A DNA stretch of 64,000 nucleotides from Neiella marina (GCF_002165625.1 NZ_NGNS01000014.1:41364-105363); one strand, 5' to 3'; shown: positions 29,180 through 39,367, counted from the stretch's first letter. Numbers and translations are program-made. Notes: generated from the letters alone by a model not told the origin.

Positions 29180-29998
29180 ATGATCAATAAGGATTCTGAC
29201 AATCTAGTCGTTGTTGACGGTTTGACCTTCAGTCATGGTGAACGACTGATCTATGACAATATCAGTCTGTCGATTCCGCGTGGCAAAATTACCGCAATTC
29301 TCGGCCCCAGTGGGATTGGTAAAACGACCTTGCTGCGCTTGATCGGTGGTCAGCTCGAACCTGACTGCGGCCATATTTGGTTTGATGGTAACGATGTTCC
29401 GCAACTCAGCCGCAAAGAATTATTCCAGCTCAGAACTCGGATGAGCATGCTATTCCAAAGCGGCGCTTTGTTTACTGAGCTGGACGTGTTTGACAATGTT
29501 GCTTTCCCGGTCAGAGAACACACTCGGTTACCGGAATCAGTCATCCAAACTTTGGTGATGATGAAGTTAGAGCAAGTTGGTTTGCGCGGTGCTCATCACT
29601 TGATGCCATCAGAATTATCCGGCGGTATGGCGCGTCGCGTCGCGTTGGCGCGAGCGACAGTGCTTGATCCAGAATTGATCATGTACGACGAGCCATTTAC
29701 TGGCCAGGATCCGATTTCCATGGGCGTGCTAGTTAGTTTGATCCGTTCGGTCAATGAAACTCTGGGCTCGACATCCGTTATCGTCAGTCATGATGTGCAT
29801 GAGGTGTTGAGTATTGCTGATTACGTCTATGTGATGGCTGATAAGCGCATTATTGCTCAAGGCTCGCCAGAACAGCTGAAACAAGACCAGTCCGAACAGA
29901 TTGTCCAGTTTTTACAAGGAAAGCCCGACGGGCCAGTGCCATTTCATTATCCGGCTTCCGCGTTGGATGAGCAATTGCGAGGGTTAGCAGGCAAATGA
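29180..29998 (+). CDS. mlaF: Phospholipid ABC transporter ATP-binding protein MlaF
   Basis: 272 aa ATPase of the MlaFEDB inner-membrane complex that maintains outer-membrane lipid asymmetry. Walker A GPSGIGKT is at residues 42-49; [14 protein letters not shown] is the signature and [11 protein letters not shown] the Walker B. The start ATG 29180 was chosen because a predicted extended -10 promoter at 29137-29142 lies inside the longer frame, and because family members begin about 12-15 residues before the first strand. GAGATGG precedes this ATG. It overlaps mlaE by 4 bp. Confidence 0.94.
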   Translation: MINKDSDNLVVVDGLTFSHGERLIYDNISLSIPRGKITAILGPSGIGKTTLLRLIGGQLEPDCGHIWFDGNDVPQLSRKELFQLRTRMSMLFQSGALFTELDVFDNVAFPVREHTRLPESVIQTLVMMKLEQVGLRGAHHLMPSELSGGMARRVALARATVLDPELIMYDEPFTGQDPISMGVLVSLIRSVNETLGSTSVIVSHDVHEVLSIADYVYVMADKRIIAQGSPEQLKQDQSEQIVQFLQGKPDGPVPFHYPASALDEQLRGLAGK

Positions 29999-30774
29999 TT
30001 GCGCATGCATTGCAACAAATTGGGCGCCGAACGTTTGATGTGTTGGCGACCATGGGATTTGCCGTACTGACCTACATGAAGGTGGTTTTCGGCTTTTCCC
30101 GACTATCGGTATTTTTGCCGCTGCTAGTCCGCCAAATGTATGTTGTCGGTGTGCAGTCGTTATTAATTATCTTAGTGTCCGGTCTGTTTATTGGCATGGT
30201 CATCGCGCTCCAGGGCTATCAGGTTCTCGTGAGCTATGGTGCCGAGGGAAGCTTAGGGCCGATGGTGGCTCTGAGCTTGCTGCGTGAACTCGGGCCTGTG
30301 GTAACTGCGCTGTTGTTCGCTGGCCGAGCCGGCTCGGCGCTGACCGCCGAGATTGGTTTAATGAAAGCGACTGAGCAAATCGCAAGCTTGGAAATGATGG
30401 CTATTGACCCGTTACGCCGAGTCATTGCCCCTCGATTCTGGGCAGGCCTGATTTGTATGCCAATGCTGGCGACTATCTTTACCCTAGTAGCGATATACGG
30501 AGGTAAATTGGTCGGTGTTGATTGGCTTGGACTTGATACTGGTACCTATTGGTCGTTGATGCAGGCTGCGGTTGAGTGGAAACAAGACATTGGCAGTATG
30601 CTTATAAAAAGTGTGGTGTTTGCTAATGTTGTGACTTGGATTGCGGTTTTTCGAGGCTACCATGCTGTGCCAACGTCAGCCGGTATTAGTAAAGCCACTA
30701 CAGAGACGGTGGTGCAGGCATCGCTGATGGTGCTCGGACTCGATTTTGTTCTGACCGCTTTAATGTTTGGGTAA
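29995..30774 (+). CDS. mlaE: Phospholipid ABC transporter permease MlaE
   Basis: 259 aa permease of the Mla system, with about five hydrophobic helices. Family segments such as [20 protein letters not shown] and [11 protein letters not shown] are visible. The start ATG overlaps the mlaF TGA. Two copies pair with MlaF and a hexamer of MlaD. Confidence 0.95.
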   Translation: MIAHALQQIGRRTFDVLATMGFAVLTYMKVVFGFSRLSVFLPLLVRQMYVVGVQSLLIILVSGLFIGMVIALQGYQVLVSYGAEGSLGPMVALSLLRELGPVVTALLFAGRAGSALTAEIGLMKATEQIASLEMMAIDPLRRVIAPRFWAGLICMPMLATIFTLVAIYGGKLVGVDWLGLDTGTYWSLMQAAVEWKQDIGSMLIKSVVFANVVTWIAVFRGYHAVPTSAGISKATTETVVQASLMVLGLDFVLTALMFG

Positions 30775-30781
30775 GTTTTGT

Positions 30782-31267
30782 ATGGATAGAAAAAAACAGC
30801 TGCAACAACGCCGTATTGAAATTGCAGTGGGTTTGTTTGTGGTGTTGGCCATTGTTTCAATCGCCATTTTGTCAGTTAAAGTGGCAACGTGGGGAATTAC
30901 TGGTGGTCAGAGCACTTATACTGTGTATGCCCGTTTTGACAACATCGGCGGTCTCAAGGAACGTGCGCCAATCAAAATTGGTGGCGTGGTGATTGGTCGA
31001 GTCGCGTCTATTACTTTGGAATCTCAGTACTATACGCCAGTCGTTGAACTTCGTATTAACTCCATGTATGACGAAATTGCCGAGACCTCTTCGGCATCAA
31101 TTCTCACCAGTGGCCTGCTGGGAGAGCAATACGTTGGCATTACTCCGGGCTTTGTGATTGAAGATATTGCTATGCTTAAAGACGGTGACTATATCAACGA
31201 TACCAAGCCAGCCTTGGTGCTTGAGGATATGATTGGTCAGTTTTTATATAACCAGAGCGACGATTAA
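30782..31267 (+). CDS. mlaD: Outer-membrane lipid asymmetry protein MlaD (MCE domain)
   Basis: 161 aa MCE-domain protein anchored by one N-terminal transmembrane helix (about residues 11-32). The MCE core is clear: YTVYARFDNIGGLKERAPI, then KIGGVVIGRV and ILTSGLLGEQYVGI. The start is put at ATG 30782, leaving a 7 bp gap after mlaE; a TTG 15 bp upstream overlaps mlaE and is less likely. The protein forms the hexameric ring through which lipids pass. Confidence 0.95.
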   Translation: MDRKKQLQQRRIEIAVGLFVVLAIVSIAILSVKVATWGITGGQSTYTVYARFDNIGGLKERAPIKIGGVVIGRVASITLESQYYTPVVELRINSMYDEIAETSSASILTSGLLGEQYVGITPGFVIEDIAMLKDGDYINDTKPALVLEDMIGQFLYNQSDD

Positions 31268-31908
31268 TGACTGTGTTTGTAAGAGTTTTATTGATTAGCT
31301 TTAGCTTTTTAACGCTTTCAGCTTGGGCCTCGGTGGATACCTCTGACCCTCAAGTAATGCTGAGCCAAATAGCCAATGAAACGTCGCAAAAGCTAAAACA
31401 AACCACTGCAGAACAACATACCACTGAGTTTTTGCGCAATGTGGTTGAGCAAGATCTACTGCCTCACGTGGATTACCGCTTTGCCGCGTTAAAGGTTCTG
31501 GGTGTCGAAGTTCGCCAAACCAACAAAGAGCAGCGCGCGGCATTTTCTGAAGCCTTCAAAGACTACATGGTCGGCACTTTTACGCTCTTGTTTAAGCGCT
31601 ATGATCCGCAGCGTCATGTCATTGAAGTTGATCCCGTCCGCATTCCAGGTCAAGTCCCTGCGCGTTTCGTCGAGCAAGGTAAGCCTGATATTAAAGTCAT
31701 TTTTTATATGCGCCAAAACAGTAAAACCGGTGAATGGAAAGTTTGGGATTTGGCTGCAGAGGGCATTAGCCAGGTAGAAACTAAGAACAAGGAATTCCGG
31801 CCTTTGTTGCGTCAGCATGGGATTGATTTTGTCACCCAGCAATTGCGAACGAAAGTTGATGGTGGCCTGAATGAAGATGAATTGGCAGGATTCGGCTCTG
31901 GTGACTGA
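31267..31908 (+). CDS. mlaC: Periplasmic phospholipid-binding protein MlaC
   Basis: 213 aa soluble lipid carrier between MlaD and the outer-membrane MlaA complex. It has a signal peptide ending near S-A-W-A (about residue 21). The mature domain shows the typical helical start (MLSQIANETSQKLK), VVEQDLLPHVDYRFAALKVLG and later RPLLRQHGIDFVTQQL. The start overlaps the mlaD stop (TAATG). MlaA is not in this window. Confidence 0.94.
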   Translation: MTVFVRVLLISFSFLTLSAWASVDTSDPQVMLSQIANETSQKLKQTTAEQHTTEFLRNVVEQDLLPHVDYRFAALKVLGVEVRQTNKEQRAAFSEAFKDYMVGTFTLLFKRYDPQRHVIEVDPVRIPGQVPARFVEQGKPDIKVIFYMRQNSKTGEWKVWDLAAEGISQVETKNKEFRPLLRQHGIDFVTQQLRTKVDGGLNEDELAGFGSGD

Positions 31909-32218
31909 ACTGACCAAACAAGGGAATCGTTGGCTGTTAGCTGGAGCCTTTGACCGCTTTAGCTTGATGTCGGTTTGGCCACAGTTAAAGGCCCTGCCGA
32001 CTGGCTCAGACATTACCTTAGATTTACAAAAGCTAGGACGCGTAGACAGCGCAGGACTTGCTGGCTTGGTGCAATTACGAATTAAAGCCGAACAACAGCA
32101 GGTGGCGTTAAACTTTGAGAATGTGCCGCAGCAGCTATGCCACATGGCCCATTTGTTTAATGTAGATGTGTTACTGGCCTTGCCCCGCCAGAACACCAGT
32201 GAAGTTGAGAATAGTTAA
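31901..32218 (+). CDS. mlaB: STAS-domain protein MlaB
   Basis: 105 aa STAS domain that stabilises and activates MlaF. The pattern with a hydrophobic strand, DLQKLGRVDSAGLAGLVQL and a C-terminal helix matches MlaB. The start is uncertain: GTG 31901 overlaps the end of mlaC by 8 bp and has AGGA 10 bp upstream, giving a family-like N-terminus. ATG 31871 or 31877 would add 8-10 residues. The stop overlaps the next ATG (TAATG). Confidence 0.88.
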   Translation: MTELTKQGNRWLLAGAFDRFSLMSVWPQLKALPTGSDITLDLQKLGRVDSAGLAGLVQLRIKAEQQQVALNFENVPQQLCHMAHLFNVDVLLALPRQNTSEVENS

Positions 32219-32472
32219 TGAACGCCGCTGAAGTTAAAGAGTTGCTGGAGCAGGCTATCAGCCTGCAAGAGTGTCACGTTGAAGCCGAAGGTACGCATTT
32301 TAAGGTCATTGCTGTTGGTGACCTGTTTGAAGGCATGTCGCGGGTCAAGGCCCAGCAAACCATTTACCAACCTCTCTCTGAGGTGATTGCTGATGGTTCT
32401 GTCCACGCCGTCACCATCAAGACGTTCACTCCCGAGAAGTGGCAGCGCGAGCGCAAGCTCATGATGCTGTAA
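32218..32472 (+). CDS. ibaG: BolA-family protein IbaG
   Basis: 84 aa BolA-like protein, probably working with monothiol glutaredoxin in iron-sulfur handling; IbaG affects acid resistance in E. coli. The BolA fold segment HFKVIAVGDLFEGMSRVKAQQ and the C-terminal VHAVTIKTFTPEKW are visible. It always lies between mlaB and murA in enterics, as here. Confidence 0.94.
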   Translation: MNAAEVKELLEQAISLQECHVEAEGTHFKVIAVGDLFEGMSRVKAQQTIYQPLSEVIADGSVHAVTIKTFTPEKWQRERKLMML

Positions 32473-32476
32473 CTGA

Positions 32477-33751
<1,275 letters not shown>

Positions 33752-33763
33752 TTGACCAATGCA

Positions 33764-34048
33764 ATGCAGCCGAGTGATGAGATAGCCACCAAAATCAGTC
33801 AAATGACTACTTTGACTGAGTTGATGAGCTACTTTGATATCGGCTGTGATAGCCAGTTCCTCAATGACTACGGCGAGATACTCAAGAAACGGTTTTGGGG
33901 AAATGTCTTGATAGCCAAACCGGACAACTGGTTTGGCTACCGCCGAGCACTCAAATCTGCTTATTGTAAAATTCAGCGAAACCGCCAAAACAGTCGCTCT
34001 GAAACACGCCGGGCGTGCACTGGTTGCACGAGCTGCGAACGTCGGTAG
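33764..34048 (+). CDS. Small protein with NifW-like pattern (uncertain)
   Basis: 94 aa from ATG 33764; a TTG directly after the murA stop is an alternative start. Residues about 14-75 match the general pattern of nitrogenase-stabilising protein NifW: a helix LTELMSYFDIGCD, then FLNDYGEILKKRFWGN, then WFGYRRALKSAY. NifW proteins have the same spacing of (F/Y)F, D, ILK(R/K)RF and YR..L..AY. The last 20 residues are Arg/Cys rich and look out of frame. Another frame after AYCK reads KFSETAKTVALKHAGRALVA, which looks more protein-like and suggests a frameshift. No ribosome site is obvious. No nif genes are in the window. Function unknown. Confidence 0.4.
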   Translation: MQPSDEIATKISQMTTLTELMSYFDIGCDSQFLNDYGEILKKRFWGNVLIAKPDNWFGYRRALKSAYCKIQRNRQNSRSETRRACTGCTSCERR

Positions 34049-34368
34049 AGCTGGATTTACTCTCAGAATCAGCCAATCAATTGGTTACCTAATCATTGCC
34101 AGTACGCTCGTAGCTCACGTTTAACGCCGCCCAATAGTAAAGTCCCCACCCGGTTTTTCCCTCCTCGAGTAGTCGGTACATTGTTGGCATGCAACTCCAA
34201 GTCCTTGTAATGGGCCGTGTTGCTGGTTGCATGAAGCTTAGTACAGGTTGCTATTCGCCGATCGTGATCATGGAACAATCTATCATGCAAGATACGTCAT
34301 ATGTTTATATTGATAATATGGATTGTGAGTGTTACTAATGACTGATTGATTTGCTCAGAGTATTCGTT
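34049..34368. other. Intergenic stretch before the FG-GAP lipoprotein gene
   Basis: About 320 bp in which no convincing gene was seen. Its 3' part is AT-rich (about 34290-34345) and contains TGATAATAT, which could be an extended -10 (TG-A-TAATAT) for the lipoprotein gene. Short ORFs on the - strand start and end here without ribosome sites. Confidence 0.3.
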
Positions 34369-36255
34369 ATGTCCTTGTTCTATAAGCCTGCTCATCGGTT
34401 GTTAGCCGTTGGTCTCGGAGCGACAGTGTTGATCGCTTGTCAATCAACCTCATCGGATTCAGCGCATCTTGCTGAAATTCAGTTCTCTGAAGCGGGCACT
34501 GACATCATGCCACTCGAACAGCGTTCGAGACGCAAGTGGGACAACGCCTTGGTGGCAGACCTGGATCGTGATGGCAAGCTCGACATCATCACGACTGACC
34601 ATGCGTATCGTGCCAATATATTCTGGAATGAAGGGGGCTACTTTTCTGGACCTCAGTTATTAATTGGCGGCGATACTCACGGTGTTGCTGCTGCTGATTA
34701 TGACCTCGACGGCAAAGTTGAGATTGTGGTATCGCAGGGCGGCGGCGCAGGGACGAATCCAAGGTTCCCTGTTGGCTTTGAGGTAAACCCGGATCGAACC
34801 CTGAGTAAACGAGTGGTATTTGAGCATTTTGAGCGCAGTCGTGGCCGGGCAGTCAAGCTAGTCGACACAGATAATGACGGCATGCTGAATATGATCACCT
34901 CGGCATTTCCGTTGAAATCACAACCTGATGGCGCCAATTTTCATTATCGCCAGGAAAGCCTGCGTCAGTTTGAGTTCATTGAGCGGCTGCCATTTGCTCA
35001 GTGGTTGGGTTACAAAGTACTGGTCACTGATTACAACAATGATAATGACGCCGATGTGGTGTTCTATGGTGGTGCCGACATGGTTCTCATCCAAGGTGGT
35101 GAGGGCTCTGATTTTACTAACGTCAGCAAAGGTGTCTTGGGTGACCTTGCCAATACTCATGATGTCAGCAGTATCGCGGAAATTGATTTTGACAATGACG
35201 GTGATTTTGACTGGCTATTGACCCGCGCCAAACACCAGTTCAAAGGGCAAAGCTATTACGACAGCGAACATCAGCGCTTTGCTTTTTTCAGCCGCTTTAA
35301 GCCGTTAGTGCTCGATGACTTGCGCATTGAAGGCGATTTCAAGCTGGAGAATTTGCAGATGGCGTTTCCAACGTTTGAGGTATTTGTTGGCGCCAGCAAA
35401 CAACCGCTCAGCTTTGATGTCGATCGCCATGGCCACAAGAATTTCTCCCTAACCCCAGAGCAGGCCGCTGGTTGGCCGACGGATACCGAACAAAAAGGCC
35501 TGTACATTGGTTACATCGGTGACGATGTTTGGCGCGTGTTTGCCAATACCAAGTCTCCAACAGCGGCGGTCATTCATCATGTCGTCTCCACTCCGAAAAC
35601 CACAGATGAAGAACTTATTCCGGTGCGGTTGTTGGAAAATCGCGATGGTCAATTTGTCGATGTCACCGAAGCGATGGCAATTGATGTCGCTGAGCAGACT
35701 GCCAGTTCGGCGGTTGGTGATTTCGACAATGATGGTTGGAGCGACATTTTTATTGTGCGCTACGGCAACATGGCGACGGAAACCAAACAGATTATTTACC
35801 ACAATCAACAGGGTAAAGGATTCAAACGCATTGAAGGGCATGGTGTGATATCGACAGAGCTTGGTGCCACCGGCAGCGGTGCGGAAGTGTTTGACTATGA
35901 TGCCGATGGTGACTTGGATTTGTTTTATGCTAACGAACGAGGCCGCTGGCATTTGTTTACTAATAATGCCACCAGTAACGGCAATTCATATCTGATCGTT
36001 GAAGTAGCCAACGCGCCAAGTGGTAAAGCTGGGCCAATGGGCGCAGTGATGACTTTTGACGCCTGCGGTATGACTTACCGTCGCGTCGTCGGGCAAACCT
36101 CAGCGGCATTTTCCCACAACAACATCAATCAATTACATGTTGGTTTGGGTAGTTGCCAGGAATTTACCGATGGGCTGGTGACTTGGTCAAATGGCGAGAG
36201 TCAGTCATTTACCATCAATGGCGCCAATCAACGTTTAGTTGTTGGCAAGCGCTAA
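34369..36255 (+). CDS. FG-GAP/VCBS-repeat lipoprotein with ASPIC/UnbV domain (CRTAC1-like)
   Basis: 628 aa. The N-terminus is a lipoprotein signal with lipobox L21-I-A-C24. Seven Ca2+-binding-type DxDxDG loops mark beta-propeller FG-GAP repeats: DLDRDG, DYDLDG, DTDNDG, DYNNDN, DFDNDG, DFDNDG and DYDADG. The C-terminal about 75 residues resemble the ASPIC/UnbV domain (GAVMTFDACGMTYRRVVG, then LHVGLGSC and VTWSNGE). ATG 34369 is chosen because it leaves a normal lipoprotein signal; a TTG 18 bp earlier is in frame. Proteins of this kind are surface or periplasmic and of unknown function, possibly protein-carbohydrate binding. It seems monocistronic. Confidence 0.82.
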   Translation: MSLFYKPAHRLLAVGLGATVLIACQSTSSDSAHLAEIQFSEAGTDIMPLEQRSRRKWDNALVADLDRDGKLDIITTDHAYRANIFWNEGGYFSGPQLLIGGDTHGVAAADYDLDGKVEIVVSQGGGAGTNPRFPVGFEVNPDRTLSKRVVFEHFERSRGRAVKLVDTDNDGMLNMITSAFPLKSQPDGANFHYRQESLRQFEFIERLPFAQWLGYKVLVTDYNNDNDADVVFYGGADMVLIQGGEGSDFTNVSKGVLGDLANTHDVSSIAEIDFDNDGDFDWLLTRAKHQFKGQSYYDSEHQRFAFFSRFKPLVLDDLRIEGDFKLENLQMAFPTFEVFVGASKQPLSFDVDRHGHKNFSLTPEQAAGWPTDTEQKGLYIGYIGDDVWRVFANTKSPTAAVIHHVVSTPKTTDEELIPVRLLENRDGQFVDVTEAMAIDVAEQTASSAVGDFDNDGWSDIFIVRYGNMATETKQIIYHNQQGKGFKRIEGHGVISTELGATGSGAEVFDYDADGDLDLFYANERGRWHLFTNNATSNGNSYLIVEVANAPSGKAGPMGAVMTFDACGMTYRRVVGQTSAAFSHNNINQLHVGLGSCQEFTDGLVTWSNGESQSFTINGANQRLVVGKR

Positions 36256-36411
36256 CTGCTGACGGCTACAGTTAGAGACCCTGCAATCTTCGATCGCAGT
36301 CGACGAATTTGTTTGAAATTTGGAGGGGAAAAGAGGCTCTGAGGAGCTTGTTCCTGGAGCCTGTAAAGGGATGTTTCTGCGATGTCTTCGCAGAGGGCAA
36401 ATTATTTGGCG

Positions 36412-36789
36412 CTAACTCTTTTGATCGAGAACTAAGTAGTTGTATCGCTCATTTGGCATGTTGCAGAAGCTATGTCGCTCCTCTTTTCTTACTCCTAAAG
36501 ATTCAAAAGAAAAATCAATCGTGTCCATAGTGATGTTGTTCACTCCAGTTAATAGAGAGTAATCTTTAGACTCCACCAGATTACAGAGATCTATTATGAG
36601 GGCCTGACCCTCTCTCCTTTTTATTTCATTGATATCTGCGTTAAGAGCACTAACGTAGCTTAGCGATGAAGAATGTACATGAGCAGAATATAGTGGTAGC
36701 CACATTACGTTGAAGAACAAGTAAGCTCCAACACAAAGCCCAACAACAAAAACACTAAGACCAAAAACTGATAGTTTTATGTACTTCAT
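36412..36789 (-). CDS. Hypothetical membrane-anchored protein
   Basis: 125 aa with one strongly hydrophobic N-terminal segment (about residues 7-31) after a basic MKYIK start, suggesting an inner-membrane anchor with a periplasmic domain of about 90 aa. No family recognised. The gene is AT-richer than its neighbours. Together with the overlapping upstream ORF it may be a recently acquired pair. The start overlaps the end of that ORF by 35 bp. Confidence 0.5.
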   Translation of the reverse strand: MKYIKLSVFGLSVFVVGLCVGAYLFFNVMWLPLYSAHVHSSSLSYVSALNADINEIKRREGQALIIDLCNLVESKDYSLLTGVNNITMDTIDFSFESLGVRKEERHSFCNMPNERYNYLVLDQKS

Positions 36790-36979
36790 GCTTCTTTTCC
36801 CCTAGTAGCTGACATAACATACTTTCCCAAGACTGACAGATTGCACCCCAGACGCTAATGTCGTCTTTATTCGTAAAGAAAACAACATTGAGATGCCCCG
36901 TGTCCACCAGAGTTATAGTCATGGTAAGTTCTGTTCTCACTATCCCCCTCTGAATACCGGACATTACTGGGGGTCTCAT
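36755..36979 (-). CDS. Small hypothetical protein
   Basis: 74 aa, or about 55 aa from an internal ATG at 36922. The part after the internal Met (MTITLVDTGHLNVVFFTNKDD) looks like a small beta-rich protein. No family recognised and no strong ribosome site. It overlaps the following gene by 35 bp. Could be spurious. Confidence 0.3.
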   Translation of the reverse strand: MRPPVMSGIQRGIVRTELTMTITLVDTGHLNVVFFTNKDDISVWGAICQSWESMLCQLLGEKKHEVHKTISFWS

Positions 36980-37036
36980 CCGCTTTCTTTTTTCATATAC
37001 AAAGCCCCGCCAGCAAAGCCGGGCTTAGTTAAACGC

Positions 37037-39253
37037 TTAATCAGCCGTTGCCGTCGGATAGTCCGTATAACCTTCTGCCCCCCCGCCGTAAAAAGTGGCG
37101 TGAGCATCGTAATCGACAGGCGTTAAGGCGATGCCATGGCGGATCCGCTCAACCAAGTCTGGATTGGTAATAAACGGCTGCCCGAATGCAACAAGGTCCG
37201 CATAACCCTTGTTGATGACATCAGTCGCTGCCTGCTGAGTGTATTTACCCGCTACCATAATGGGTTGCGGATAAATGGCTCGTACTTGTTGGCGATAGCT
37301 ATCAGGCATCTGAGTGTAATTCGAAATGTTCTCAGAAAAGTGCAAGTAAGCCAGCTTCATTGGCGCGAGTCGTTCGATCAGTTGCAGGGTCAAATCGGCG
37401 ATTTGCGGATCGGCATCGGCCTGACCTTCAGTAACAAATGGTGATAAGCGGATGGCTACCTTATCGCCGCCAATGGCATCGACCACTGCTTGGGTTACTT
37501 GCAATGGAAAACGCAGGCGATTTTCAGCTGAACCGCCATATTCATCGGTCCGATGATTGCTAGTGGTTCGAAGGAACTGATCCAGTAAGTAGCCATGAGC
37601 ACCATGAAGTTCCACGCCATCAAAACCCGCGGCAATTGAATTCTTCGCTGCTTGGACAAAATCAGCAATGGTGTCATCAATGTCTTGTTGGGTCATGGCT
37701 CGCGGCATGTCCGTTTCGATCATGCCAAAGCCGCCTTCTGGTAATGGTCCGAACACTTGATCTGGGTTTTTCACCGCCGATGGTGCCACTGGTGTTTGGC
37801 CCGCAATGGTCGAATGCGAGCGGCGGCCAACATGCCAAAGCTGAATGAATATCTTACCGCCTTTTGCATGTACCGCTTCGGTGACTCTTTTCCAGCCATC
37901 AATATGAGCTTGGGTGTAGATCCCCGGCGTCATTGAATAACCGCGGCCAACATCGGAAATCGGCGCTCCTTCGGTGATGATTAGACCGGCACCAGCACGT
38001 TGCTGATAGTATTCGGCCATTAGAGCATTCGGTACATCTCCCGGTTGATCGGTACGAGAGCGCGTCATCGGTGCCATGGCGATGCGGTTGGCCAGTTGTT
38101 CATCGCCAATACCAATGGCAGACAGCAATAGCTCAGCAGAGCCTTCAGTTGTGGCTTGTTGGTCGCATGCCGGGTAGTCGGTTAAGCCTGCGGCTCCGCC
38201 GCCAAATAAAGTTTCTGGATTGTGGGCGGCCCATGGCACACCGTGCTGAAGTCGGTACGGTAAATCGGGGTTGGCAACAAACGGGCGGCCGAAACCGATC
38301 ATGTCAGCCCAACCAGATTCAATAGCTGCCACGGCGCGCTCAGCGGTGTACTTACCGGCGTAAATCAATACGCCAGAAAAAGCAGAGCGCAACTCTTGTT
38401 TGAATTGCTCTGACATTTCAGGGGCGTCATCCCAGTCGGCTTCGGCAATGTGTAGGTAAGCAATCTGATGCTTGTTGAGCAACTCGGCGGCGGCTGTGTA
38501 TGTTTGTTGCGGTTTGGCATCAACAGTGCCATTGAGCGTGGTCAGGGGTGCTAATCTGACGCCAACGCGTTCAGCGCCAATAGCGGCAACCATGGCTGCG
38601 ACGACTTCATCCAAGAAGCGCAAGCGATTCTCCAAACTACCGCCATATTGATCGGTTCTGGCATTTGATTCGGAGTCAATAAACTGATTGACCAAATAGC
38701 CATTTGCGCCATGCAGTTCAATGCCATCAAAGCCCGCCGCAACGGCGTTGCGGGCTGCTTGAGCATACTCTTCAATAATCGCGGCGATCTCATCAACAGT
38801 TAGCGCGCGAGGTTCAACAACATCGACAAAGCCAGGTTGGTCGCTGCCATTATCAACAAATACTCGGACATTCTCTGCTTTGATCGCAGAGGCAGATACT
38901 GGCTGTTTGCCGCCAATATTATCAGGGTGGGTGACACGACCAACATGCCACAATTGGGCGAAGATGGTGCCACCTTTGGCATGAACTTCATCAGTGACAA
39001 GTTTCCAGCCGACAATTTGTTGATCAGAGTAGATCCCCGGAGTCCACGCGTAACCTTGACCCATTGGCGATATTTGCGTGCCTTCGGCGACGATCAAGCC
39101 TGCGGAAGCGCGTTGGCCGTAATACTCCGCCATCAAAGCATTGGCGCAATTACCCGGTTGGCTGGCACGAGAACGCGTCATCGGTGGCATGACGATGCGA
39201 TTGTTCAAGGTTATTGAACCAAGTTTGACTGGAGTAAACAGAGCATTATTCAC
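37037..39253 (-). CDS. Tandem double-domain Old Yellow Enzyme (NADH:flavin oxidoreductase fusion)
   Basis: 738 aa in one frame, containing two complete FMN-dependent ene-reductase barrels of the OYE/NemA group. Domain 1 (about 1-365) has PPMTRSRA, QLWHVGRVTHP, HGANGYLVNQF, YGGSLENRLRF and GFGRPFVANPDLP. Domain 2 (about 375-738) has APMTRSRTDQPG, QLWHVGRRSHS, HGAHGYLLDQF, YGGSAENRLRF and AFGQPFITNPDL. The substrate-binding His/Asn (or His/His) pairs and the catalytic Tyr after the Gly are present in both. In domain 2 the Arg of the FMN phosphate loop (GRPF) is Gln. Single OYEs are about 360 aa, so this is a duplication and fusion. The divergent LysR gene is the likely regulator. Confidence 0.92.
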   Translation of the reverse strand: MNNALFTPVKLGSITLNNRIVMPPMTRSRASQPGNCANALMAEYYGQRASAGLIVAEGTQISPMGQGYAWTPGIYSDQQIVGWKLVTDEVHAKGGTIFAQLWHVGRVTHPDNIGGKQPVSASAIKAENVRVFVDNGSDQPGFVDVVEPRALTVDEIAAIIEEYAQAARNAVAAGFDGIELHGANGYLVNQFIDSESNARTDQYGGSLENRLRFLDEVVAAMVAAIGAERVGVRLAPLTTLNGTVDAKPQQTYTAAAELLNKHQIAYLHIAEADWDDAPEMSEQFKQELRSAFSGVLIYAGKYTAERAVAAIESGWADMIGFGRPFVANPDLPYRLQHGVPWAAHNPETLFGGGAAGLTDYPACDQQATTEGSAELLLSAIGIGDEQLANRIAMAPMTRSRTDQPGDVPNALMAEYYQQRAGAGLIITEGAPISDVGRGYSMTPGIYTQAHIDGWKRVTEAVHAKGGKIFIQLWHVGRRSHSTIAGQTPVAPSAVKNPDQVFGPLPEGGFGMIETDMPRAMTQQDIDDTIADFVQAAKNSIAAGFDGVELHGAHGYLLDQFLRTTSNHRTDEYGGSAENRLRFPLQVTQAVVDAIGGDKVAIRLSPFVTEGQADADPQIADLTLQLIERLAPMKLAYLHFSENISNYTQMPDSYRQQVRAIYPQPIMVAGKYTQQAATDVINKGYADLVAFGQPFITNPDLVERIRHGIALTPVDYDAHATFYGGGAEGYTDYPTATAD

Positions 39254-39367
39254 AAGAATACCTCGTGCCGTATGGCAGTTATCAAAATCAGAGGCTTGAA
39301 GTATAGATATGGTTTTATTTGTGATTAACTATGGTTATAGAAAAACATTATTGCTATTTTTGCAAAA

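Noticed and set aside
31489..32196. 235 aa open frame antisense to mlaC and mlaB.
   Set aside because: It opposes two conserved genes of a known operon and resembles no protein family.
36345..36400. Possible third, degenerate copy of the structured repeat (CCTGTAAAGGGATG, then a CTGCGA/TCGCAG hairpin).
   Set aside because: Only the first hairpin and a short flank resemble the family; the conserved GCGGCAT/ATGCCGC hairpin and the closing arms are absent.
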